NCBI RefSeq assembly: GCF_017347095.1
Contig: NZ_JADPRZ010000003.1
Location: 215,627-279,626, forward strand
Reading direction: 5' to 3'
DNA length: 64,000 nt
Source: Sporosarcina sp. E16_8
GTDB taxonomy: Bacteria; Bacillota; Bacilli; Bacillales_A; Planococcaceae
Position 1 is the first letter of the stretch. Every line of letters starts with the position of its first letter. The notes under the pieces are model-generated. The model was not told the origin of the DNA, searched no databases, and was given only the letters and a program-made list of their open reading frames with translations. This document shows, in pieces, positions 57,787 through 64,000 of the stretch. Both the position numbers and the translations under genes were made by a program.

Positions 57787-58368
57787 TTAAGAAGCTAATT
57801 GGGTGCGTTGTTGAGCAATCCATTTTTTCATGCTCTTGAAAAGCAACATGGAAATAATCATTAGCATAATTCCTTTTATCAAGTTAAAAGGTAGAATCCC
57901 TAAAACAATAAAAGTAGCTAACTCATTCCCTGCCATTGCTGGGAAATTCATAAAATACGTATACATTGGTAAAAAAAGTAGATAGTTCAAGACACTCATG
58001 CCGATAGCCATCGAGACAGTTCCAGCAATAAGGCCTCCAGCTAATCCTTTAGATGTTTTGAATTTATTGAAGATAAAATAAATCGGCATAATGAAAAGTA
58101 CACCAGTAGCGAAGTTTGCAATTTCACCAACAGGAACGCCTGTCGGGCTGCCTGACATGAACCAATGCATGATATTTTTAAGCAGTTCGACCGCAATACC
58201 TGCCACAGGGCCCATCGTCATTAATGCCAAAACCGCTGGAATCTCACTGAAATCAATTTTCAAGAATCCAGGTAGTGCAGGTAACGGAAAATTAAACTGC
58301 ATCAAAACTGTTGCAATACTCCCTAGCATAGCGATGAGAATCATTTTTCTCAACTTTTTGTTAGTCAT
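57787..58368 (-). CDS. ribU: Riboflavin ECF transporter S component RibU
   Basis: Substrate-binding membrane subunit that takes up riboflavin with the shared EcfAA'T module encoded elsewhere. 193 residues, six membrane helices, and the family pattern FPLPALPGFLKIDFSEIPALLA-like near the N-terminus. ATG 58368 chosen for AAAGGAGAGAGG; the longer frame lies in the riboswitch leader. Controlled by the FMN riboswitch upstream. Confidence 0.95.
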   Translation of the reverse strand: MTNKKLRKMILIAMLGSIATVLMQFNFPLPALPGFLKIDFSEIPAVLALMTMGPVAGIAVELLKNIMHWFMSGSPTGVPVGEIANFATGVLFIMPIYFIFNKFKTSKGLAGGLIAGTVSMAIGMSVLNYLLFLPMYTYFMNFPAMAGNELATFIVLGILPFNLIKGIMLMIISMLLFKSMKKWIAQQRTQLAS

Positions 58369-58433
58369 TTGTTCCTCTCTCCTTTTGCGATTCACTTCAA
58401 AAGAGGAAAGGCCGTTCCATCCTATATACGTCG

Positions 58434-58470
58434 ACAAAAAATCCCAAAAGCAAATAAGCTCGAGGGATTG
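58434..58470 (-). terminator. Expression-platform terminator of the FMN riboswitch
   Basis: AATCCC-GAGC stem closing on GC-TTTT-GGGATT with a TTATTT loop, then TTTTTT on the minus strand, about 65 bases before the ribU start. Expected to form when FMN is bound. Confidence 0.75.
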
Positions 58471-58576
58471 GAAAGGTATACTCAAATAGAGAGTAGAAAA
58501 GAGACTATTGCTTTCTCTTTTAACCCACATTTAAATAAGCACCTCTTTTTGTAGACAACACAAAAAGATGGCCGTA

Positions 58577-58709
58577 CCTTCACCTTCTCCCATCCAGACT
58601 ATACTGTCGGCTCCGGATTTACACCGGTATCAGCTGTTAAGCTCGCGGGCTTGGAAAGTGACTTTCCTTTACCGCCGGTCGGGAATTACACCCTGCCCCG
58701 AAGATGAAT
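58577..58709 (-). ncRNA. FMN riboswitch (RFN element)
   Basis: The minus strand carries the conserved RFN blocks in order: CTTCGGGGCAGGGTGTAATTC, CCGACCGGCGGT, AGCCCGCGAGC, TGATACCGGTG, AATCCGGAGCCGACAGT and GGATGGGAGAAGG. It precedes ribU by about 210 bases and is followed by a terminator, so FMN would reduce ribU expression. Confidence 0.98.
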
Positions 58710-58729
58710 CAATATTTTGTTACAACTCT

Positions 58730-58758
58730 ATTGTATCCAAAAAAAAACGCTTTGTAAA
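58730..58758 (-). promoter_or_regulatory. Sigma-A promoter of the ribU leader
   Basis: TTTACA, 17-base spacer, TACAAT on the minus strand just before the FMN aptamer. The -35 box lies inside the right arm of the upstream terminator stem. Confidence 0.75.
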
Positions 58759-58783
58759 CAAGAGTGTTTACAAAGCGCTACCT
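58743..58783 (-). terminator. Terminator upstream of ribU
   Basis: CGCTTTGTAAAC, loop ACTCTT, GTTTACAAAGCG, then nine T on the minus strand. It ends whatever runs from rsiX or from element copy B. Confidence 0.92.
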
Positions 58784-58795
58784 ATCCACTTTCAG

Positions 58796-59128
58796 GTCTG
58801 TTGATTAACCAAAGTAACCAGCAAATAACTTGATTACACAGTGCTACGTATATAGTTGCATTTGGATTACTTTGGATTGAATGACTACTATACCGTTACC
58901 CGGATGTCTTGATGTGTAGGGATGCGACAGGCAACTATTCACAACAGGATGACTGAAAAGAGTGTGGCTAGAAGTGACAAAGTCACTTCTAGCCACACTA
59001 AGACCCCTCAGTAAATCTGTCATGAATAGTTAGCCGAAAGCGGACCGGAAATGGTCAAGTAAAAAAAGAGACTATCAAGCCCTTCTCACCAGTATTTTAT
59101 GCAAATAAATGGTTAATCAACAGACGTG
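58796..59128 (-). repeat. Copy B of the two-copy structured intergenic element
   Basis: Homologous to copy A (17494-17692). It holds a perfect 18-bp hairpin (58961-58978 with 58982-58999, loop of three). The ends are 16-base inverted repeats GTCTGTTGATTAACCA (58796-58811 and 59110-59125), which copy A lacks on its far side. It begins three bases after the rsiX stop codon. The conserved tail block lies at 58924-58953. A possible promoter (TTGATT, 18, AATACT) is at 59091-59120. Confidence 0.65.
58961..58999 (-). terminator. Perfect 18-bp hairpin in copy B
   Basis: AGTGTGGCTAGAAGTGAC, loop of 3, GTCACTTCTAGCCACACT. On the minus strand CTTTTC follows, a weak U tract, so it could also serve as the sigX-rsiX terminator. 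Confidence 0.65.
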
Positions 59129-59130
59129 AT

Positions 59131-60360
59131 TCACTTTAATGATAGTTCAAGCGGATTAGATCCAAGCGGCACCGGTAAGGGCTGATTGAAGTTAAAACCG
59201 TTCCATTCTTCTTGGACGACACCTTCAAATTGAAGCTGTTCACCAAAACTAGCTGCTGTTAGGAGCATTCCCTCAACCATTTGCATCGCTTTTTCCGGCT
59301 CCATTGCGTCCAAATCTAGCGGTTTGGCAAATTTGACGGTTGTCAATTTGTCATTTATCTCTACTTCAAAATCTATAGTGCTTGGAATGACTGGTTGAAA
59401 AACATCATTTGGTTTTACTTTCATCTGCTGCAATGCCTCGGTTAGCGATGGCTGCGGCTGTGAAAAGTTCGATGATAAAAACTGCTGTCCATCTTGTTGT
59501 TCAAACATATAGTAATTAATATGAGTACGACCACTCTTCAAAATCATCGGCGTGCTCGGTTGACCCGCTTCAGAGAACATGGTCGCAGTTCCATCCTCGT
59601 TCTCAAATCGGACCTCCTGATAGCCGTAAAACGTATCTTGTAAAGAGTTTAGATATACTTCCATCGAAGCTGAAGCTATGTCATAACCATGGTCTTTCGG
59701 CAGCTGGTGGATAATTAGAAGATTATCAACGGTTATGTCGCCTTTATAAGGATGATACTCTTGAAAACCAAGTGCACTTTCGTCAATACGATCTGCATAC
59801 TTTTCATACAAATCATAACTCGTTGGTTTCAAAAAACCAAAATCCTCTTCGATTTGACTATTCGGAATGATAAATGTAACGGGGATACTTAAAGCTTGAT
59901 CACCCGCAAGACCTAAGTGGAATAGTGTACTATCGATAACATCTTCGGAGTAGACAGCAAAATGGTGTGTCTCCCCTGTTTCAGATGCCATCATAGTAGA
60001 GGATCTATCCATTGTGCCCATTTCCGTTTTTTCTTCAGTAATCGATTCATTTTCCAATTTAGCGCCTCTTGCTGGGGAACCGGAATCTTCACTCATCATT
60101 TTGCTCTCGGCACTTTGGTCTTTCATTGACACTTCATTTTGACCAAGCATAGAAGGCACCAACAGGCCAATAACGAGCAAAGCAGCCACAGCGACAAGTG
60201 CTGGCATCCACTTCTTCGATTTTTCACGGCGCGGTGCGTTCAGCCGTTCATCTGCCTTCAGCCGTGCCAGTATTTCCGACATTGGACGATTATCAGATAC
60301 GTCAGGCATATCACCTAGGAGTTTTTCAATCTTGTTGTCGTTCCAATTTTTGTGGGTCAT
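59131..60360 (-). CDS. rsiX: RsiX-like anti-sigma factor
   Basis: Membrane anti-sigma factor that holds SigX. 409 residues: cytoplasmic zinc-less anti-sigma-type N-terminus (1-47), one membrane helix (MPALVAVAALLVIGLLVPSML, about 47-67), and a large outer domain with a GerMN-like look (two similar repeats around 150-290 and 300-400). Overlaps sigX by 35 bases, the usual sigma/anti-sigma arrangement. Longer than B. subtilis RsiX (about 370). Confidence 0.9.
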   Translation of the reverse strand: MTHKNWNDNKIEKLLGDMPDVSDNRPMSEILARLKADERLNAPRREKSKKWMPALVAVAALLVIGLLVPSMLGQNEVSMKDQSAESKMMSEDSGSPARGAKLENESITEEKTEMGTMDRSSTMMASETGETHHFAVYSEDVIDSTLFHLGLAGDQALSIPVTFIIPNSQIEEDFGFLKPTSYDLYEKYADRIDESALGFQEYHPYKGDITVDNLLIIHQLPKDHGYDIASASMEVYLNSLQDTFYGYQEVRFENEDGTATMFSEAGQPSTPMILKSGRTHINYYMFEQQDGQQFLSSNFSQPQPSLTEALQQMKVKPNDVFQPVIPSTIDFEVEINDKLTTVKFAKPLDLDAMEPEKAMQMVEGMLLTAASFGEQLQFEGVVQEEWNGFNFNQPLPVPLGSNPLELSLK

Positions 60361-60889
60361 TTAGTTTCCCCCCTTCTGTCGGAAGTGCATTCAATTTCTT
60401 TTGCAGTGCCTTGATTGCCCTATGTTGTGTCGTTTTCACTTTCCCCTCTGTCCAGCCAAGTATTTCGGCCGTTTCAGCTATGGAAAGATCCTGGAAATAA
60501 CGCATGATGATGACCATTTTTTGATCCCCTGTGCACGTGTTAAGCGCCTGTAATAGCTCTTGCATCTCTTCGCTGAGTGTTACGAGTTCATCAGGGAGGA
60601 TTCCCGTCGATACGAGCTCACTCTTTTCCCAGTCGAATTTATCGAAAAGATGTTTTTTACGCACTGTATTTTTTCTAAAATGGTCAATCGCGACATTTTT
60701 GGCAATTGAAAAAAGCCATGTCTTTTCCGAACTTTTCCCTTCAAAACCGACATATGCACGTAGTACCCTCACATACACTTCTTGCATGAGGTCCTCAGCG
60801 TGGTCACGGTCTCTTGTCAAATAGATAAGAAACTTGAACACATCTTGGTGGTACTGTTCATAAAGCCGGTGGAAAACGGAGTCGTTCAT
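60326..60889 (-). CDS. sigX: ECF RNA polymerase sigma factor SigX
   Basis: 187 residues with sigma region 2 (LYEQYHQDVFKFLIYLTRD, HAEDLMQEVYVR) and region 4 (RYFQDLSIAETAEILGWTEGKVKTTQHRA). In B. subtilis SigX controls envelope charge genes such as dlt and pssA. ATG 60889 has GGGGGGA upstream; TTG 60910 is the alternative. Follows resE, as in B. subtilis. Confidence 0.94.
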   Translation of the reverse strand: MNDSVFHRLYEQYHQDVFKFLIYLTRDRDHAEDLMQEVYVRVLRAYVGFEGKSSEKTWLFSIAKNVAIDHFRKNTVRKKHLFDKFDWEKSELVSTGILPDELVTLSEEMQELLQALNTCTGDQKMVIIMRYFQDLSIAETAEILGWTEGKVKTTQHRAIKALQKKLNALPTEGGKLNDPQKLERQQD

Positions 60890-60934
60890 GAAATCCCCCC
60901 GTTCTATCAATTAGTCGTATTTCAAGCTATTAAG

Positions 60935-62719
60935 TTACATCTTTTTTAAGGGCAATATGCAACTGAAAATCGTTCCTTCAGTGTTACCTCTTGTTGCAAT
61001 AATCTTGCCGCCATGTGAGTCGATAATACTTTTGGCAATGGCGAGGCCGAGACCCGTTCCGCCCTTCCCTCTAGTTCTCGCTTTATCTGCTTTGTAGAAA
61101 CGTTCAAAGATATATGGCAAATCATCTTGTGGAATTCCAACACCTGTATCTGTCACTGTTATTTCAATCATATCAATTTGTTTTTGTATTCCTAGTTTAA
61201 CACTTCCCCCATCAGGCGTATGACGGATTGCATTGTCAATTAAATTCGTAAAGACTTGCTCCATACGGTCTTCATCTACATTCGAAATGAGTTCTGTATC
61301 TTCCGTGAAGTCGAAAGACAAATCGACATTTGCTTCACGAGCAACTTGCATGAATTTATTAACTATCCGGTCGAGGAATGGAATCATCGATAGATCATCT
61401 TTGTAAAGTCGCATATGGCCTGATTCCATTCTTGCCAGATTGAGAAGATCCGTCACGAGTCTACCCATTCTTTTCGATTCATCGTGTATGATCTGTACCA
61501 TCTCATCGCGTTCTTCATCACTTGTTATTACGCCGTCAATAATTGCTTCACTGTAGCCCTGAAGCATAGATATCGGCGTCCGAAGTTCATGGGAAACGTT
61601 TGCGATGAAATCGGATCTAAGTTTCTCCAGTTTATGCTGATCTGTCATATCACGTAAGACAGCAACCGCCCCGCGAATACTATTTCCGCTATACAATGGA
61701 CTGATAGAAATCCCATAGAACTGCCCGCCTAATTCCAATTCGTCTTCGACTTCTTCGGAAAACGATATAACATGCTCAAGCATATGAAAAATCGCCGGCG
61801 GTATGTGGCGATTGCCCTCTTGTGCTCCGTTTTTAAAATACCAATTTTGCAATAGCTGTTCAGCTTGTGGATTACTTAGCAGGATTGTGTAATCTCGATT
61901 GAATGTAATGACAGCATCAGTCATAGATGTAAGGATGCTTGAAAGCTGCTCTTTGTCCTGATTAATAAGTTCAACATGGTATTTAAGCTGTCTCCCCATC
62001 TGATTAAATGCAGTTGCAAGCTGACCAATTTCATCATTTTGCATAACAGGCAATCTTGTATCGAAATTCCCTTTCGATAATTCAAATGCTGCCTGCCTCA
62101 ATCCACGTAAAGGGGAAGTAATTCTCGTTGACAGGAAAAATGCGAAAAATGTCGTTAAAATAAAAGCAATAAATGCTGACAAGAATACGATACGTGTTGT
62201 GCTTTCTGTTGTCCTATGGACGGCTTCAAGGCTTTGATAAATGATAACCGAGCTGCCAAGTTGCTGCCCTTTTTCAAGTGGATAGGAGAGTACAAGGTAT
62301 TGCTCCATGACATTTTCTTCATTGATCGAAGGTAAAATCATCTCTTTAACAACCGGAGTTTTCTTTTTTTGATTTGCGTAAAACATGGATTCGTAGAGCA
62401 CTTTACTCTCTATTCTATCTGTGTTCAATCCGTTATTGAATGAATGCGTAACTTCCCCATTAGAATCGACAATCATCGCATTCGTTTCATCGTCAAGAAT
62501 GTCATCAATAATCAGTTTCATCGAAGATTCACTTTCATGGTCGTTAACAATTTTCCCAATTGTCGTTGCTTCCCTTCGCAATGACTCCTCGGCCTGTTGT
62601 GTATGGAAGTTGTCAAGGAATTCGAGGAGCAATGCAGTAACAATAAACAATACAAAAGAAACGAGAAGCAATATGGTTGCCCATAGCTTCCCGACAATTG
62701 AATTCCAAATTCTATTCAT
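60935..62719 (-). CDS. resE: Sensor histidine kinase ResE
   Basis: Senses oxygen limitation/respiratory state and phosphorylates ResD. 594 residues: membrane helix 1 (about 9-33), outer sensor domain, membrane helix 2 (about 165-190), HAMP, PAS (about 255-350), HisKA with NVSHELRTPISML, and HATPase (N box NLIDNAIRH, G boxes DTGVGIP and GKGGTGLGLAI). ATG 62719 overlaps the resD stop by eight bases; the longer frame is rejected. Confidence 0.95.
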   Translation of the reverse strand: MNRIWNSIVGKLWATILLLVSFVLFIVTALLLEFLDNFHTQQAEESLRREATTIGKIVNDHESESSMKLIIDDILDDETNAMIVDSNGEVTHSFNNGLNTDRIESKVLYESMFYANQKKKTPVVKEMILPSINEENVMEQYLVLSYPLEKGQQLGSSVIIYQSLEAVHRTTESTTRIVFLSAFIAFILTTFFAFFLSTRITSPLRGLRQAAFELSKGNFDTRLPVMQNDEIGQLATAFNQMGRQLKYHVELINQDKEQLSSILTSMTDAVITFNRDYTILLSNPQAEQLLQNWYFKNGAQEGNRHIPPAIFHMLEHVISFSEEVEDELELGGQFYGISISPLYSGNSIRGAVAVLRDMTDQHKLEKLRSDFIANVSHELRTPISMLQGYSEAIIDGVITSDEERDEMVQIIHDESKRMGRLVTDLLNLARMESGHMRLYKDDLSMIPFLDRIVNKFMQVAREANVDLSFDFTEDTELISNVDEDRMEQVFTNLIDNAIRHTPDGGSVKLGIQKQIDMIEITVTDTGVGIPQDDLPYIFERFYKADKARTRGKGGTGLGLAIAKSIIDSHGGKIIATRGNTEGTIFSCILPLKKM

Positions 62720-63431
62720 TAGGAATCTCGAACTTGTAACCGACTCCCCAAACCGTAACAATCATTTTTGCTGCTTGTTCAGATACACGGCTTAGCTTTT
62801 CACGTAGTCGTTTGACATGCGTATCTACTGTACGAAGATCGCCGAAAAATTCATAGTGCCACACTTCTTTTAACAGCTGCTCTCTATCGAATACTTTGTC
62901 AGGTGATTTCGCAAGAAAATAGAGCAATTCATACTCTTTCGGAGTCAGCCCCACTTCTTCTCCTTCAGCTGTGACCCGGTGTGCATCGTGATCTATCGTT
63001 AATTGAGGGAAGACGACCAAGTCCTTCGACGTAGATGATGAAGCGGCACCTGGAAACGTCACAGACCTTCTTAGAATTGCTTTAACCCGTAGAACAACTT
63101 CTCTCGGACTGAAAGGCTTCACTATGTAATCATCAGCACCCGACTCAAAACCAGTTACTCTGTCTGCCTCTTCGCCTTTTGCCGTTAGCATCATGACAGG
63201 CGTCATAATTTTCTTTTCTCTTAGTTCTTCTAATACTTCTAATCCATCTTTTTCAGGCATCATTAAATCAAGTAAAATACAATCATAATTATTCACAAGC
63301 GCTTTTTCGAGTGCATCCGCACCATCGACAGCCTCTTCGACTTCATACCCTTCACGAGTAAGATACATATTCAACAGACGACGGATCCTCTCCTCATCGT
63401 CTACTACTAACAACGTCACTTTTTCTTCCAT
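62712..63431 (-). CDS. resD: Response regulator ResD
   Basis: OmpR-type regulator of respiration genes (qcr, cyd, cta, fnr in B. subtilis), so the qcrABC operon in this window is a likely target. 239 residues: receiver domain with VDDEERIRR, phospho-acceptor Asp in LLDLMMPEKDG, TAKGEE and KPFSPRE; winged-helix DNA-binding domain from about 135. The resABC genes that usually precede it are not found before the group II intron. Confidence 0.96.
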   Translation of the reverse strand: MEEKVTLLVVDDEERIRRLLNMYLTREGYEVEEAVDGADALEKALVNNYDCILLDLMMPEKDGLEVLEELREKKIMTPVMMLTAKGEEADRVTGFESGADDYIVKPFSPREVVLRVKAILRRSVTFPGAASSSTSKDLVVFPQLTIDHDAHRVTAEGEEVGLTPKEYELLYFLAKSPDKVFDREQLLKEVWHYEFFGDLRTVDTHVKRLREKLSRVSEQAAKMIVTVWGVGYKFEIPNE

Positions 63432-63592
63432 AAATGATTACCCCTTTCAACTAGCTACTACTACCATTGTACAAGTCGTTGTTCAAAAAAGAAACAGAAA
63501 AGCCGTAGCGACGTTCTTAGCCGCAACTCTCAAATGGCAAATCGATGACTAGTTAGAACAAAAATGAAACTACTACCACCATATCCATTTTC

Positions 63593-63713
63593 ACCAACCA
63601 AGCATATTACCTCGGCTACCAATCATAAACTTCCCACGAACGAGCATATATCTCGCCTACCAATCATATATTACGAACGACCGAGCATATAACATCGCCT
63701 ACCAATCATATAG
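63593..63713. repeat. Three imperfect tandem repeats of about 41 bases
   Basis: The blocks AGCATAT (63601, 63643, 63684) and CTACCAATCATA (63616, 63657, 63699) recur every 41-42 bases. A single related unit is at 42490-42535. Unit similarity is about 75-80 percent by eye. Confidence 0.75.
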
Positions 63714-63784
63714 GTCCCCAAGGCCTTGACGTCGAATCTCCTCATTCCAACTCATCCGCAGTATCGGACTTTATTATTCCCCTA

Positions 63785-63873
63785 TATACGTTAAATATGT
63801 ATATACCTGCATAAACCGAGCGAAAGCGCCGGAGTTTATTTGGAGGAGTTCCCCATTACCACTTATAGAACCA
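63785..63873. repeat. Hairpin-less copy of the 57.6 kb repeat
   Basis: TATACCTGCATAAACCGAGCG and ATTACCACTTATAGAAC match the flanks of the repeat at 57572-57728, while the hairpin centre is missing. It ends where the group II intron begins. Confidence 0.45.
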
Positions 63874-64000
63874 ATCGAGTAGGAGGGAGTGATTAACTCC
63901 CGACCTCTCACACCACCGTACGTACCGTTCGGTATACGGCGGTTCAATTAAGATAAATAACGCAGGGTTTCATAACGAGCTTGCAGACTTTTGAGCCCTT
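63874..64000 (-). mobile_element. Group II intron, 3' end with domains V and VI (cut by window edge)
   Basis: On the minus strand, domain V is at 63912-63943: stem ACCGCCGTA with TACGGTGGT, a two-base CG bulge, upper stem TACC/GGTA and a GAAC tetraloop. The CGC triad fits class IIC. GTGAGAGG then leads to a domain VI hairpin GGGAG/CTCCC, and the element ends ...CTACTCGAT at 63874. The rest lies beyond the window. Confidence 0.85.
63948..64000 (-). CDS. ltrA: C-terminal end of the intron-encoded reverse transcriptase (partial)
   Basis: The last frame before domain V reads GLKSLQARYETLRYLS then TAA at 63948. Position just before domain V is where group II intron reverse transcriptase/maturase genes end. 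Only 16 codons are visible, so the call is by position. Confidence 0.45.
   Translation of the reverse strand, partial: GLKSLQARYETLRYLS

Noticed and set aside
58369..58530. N-terminal extension of RibU
   Set aside because: It would be translated from the riboswitch expression platform; a strong ribosome site and the family start are at 58368.
63593..63713. CRISPR array
   Set aside because: Only three imperfect units, similarity covers the whole unit with no variable spacers, and no cas genes nearby.

Overview
This window is a chromosomal core region of a spore-forming, respiring low-GC Gram-positive bacterium, most likely Bacillales, family Planococcaceae, and Sporosarcina-like. The evidence is gene order that follows the Bacillus subtilis stretch from resD to ponA almost gene for gene, sporulation and germination genes (spoIVA, sleB, ypeB), bacillithiol genes (bshA, ypdA), a menaquinol:cytochrome c reductase (qcrABC), MtrB (TRAP) and an FMN-riboswitch ribU. 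The genus is inferred from protein flavour and synteny; no search was run. Nearly all genes are on the minus strand. The plus-strand exceptions are a truncated PBP1A gene at the left edge, a YitT-family gene, an L-asparaginase gene and ferredoxin.

Layout, left to right. 1-9.5 kb: 3' end of a class A penicillin-binding protein, converging on the operon dinG-ypmB-aspB-asnS-dnaD-nth-ypoC. 9.5-16.5 kb: panBCD behind its own promoter and an attenuator-like leader, then dapB-(mgsA and bshB1 absent)-bshA-cca-birA, with ypjD overlapping dapB. 16.5-22.3 kb: YitT-family gene (+), a 750-bp non-coding stretch, a zinc protease, ypjA, qcrABC and ypiF. 22.3-31.3 kb: ypiB, ypiA and the aromatic amino-acid supercluster aroC-aroB-aroH-hisC-tyrA-aroA, without the trp genes that sit between aroH and hisC in B. 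subtilis; cheR heads it. 31.4-37.4 kb: ndk, the menaquinone genes hepT-menG-hepS, mtrB, folE, hbs, spoIVA. 37.5-49 kb: yphF-yphE, gpsA, der, a small WYL-like protein, an orphan phage-type amidase, ypfD, plsC, cmk, ypfA, ypeB, sleB, prsW. 49-51.8 kb: ansA (+) and a decayed patch with two reading frames broken by in-frame stops. 51.8-57.6 kb: ypdA, a phosphoesterase, a LysM protein, recQ, ypbB, fer (+). 57.8-63.4 kb: ribU with FMN riboswitch, then rsiX-sigX-resE-resD. The right edge holds the 3' end of a group II intron on the minus strand.

Functionally the window joins respiration (qcrABC, menaquinone side-chain and ring methylation, ResDE, ferredoxin), precursor biosynthesis (chorismate, Tyr, Phe, His transamination, pantothenate, DAP, folate), nucleic-acid maintenance (DinG, Nth, RecQ, DnaD, HU, Cca), cell envelope (PBP1A, SigX/RsiX, PlsC, GpsA) and spore formation and germination.

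No new defence or biosynthetic island is visible. The most unusual signals are non-coding: a ~200-330 bp element present twice in the same orientation relative to the upstream gene, each copy with a hairpin in the same place and an intrinsic terminator downstream (17.5 kb and 59 kb); a mutually exclusive hairpin pair in the panB leader; a terminator whose stem contains the -35 box of the ribU promoter; and families of short intergenic repeats, one of which borders the group II intron.
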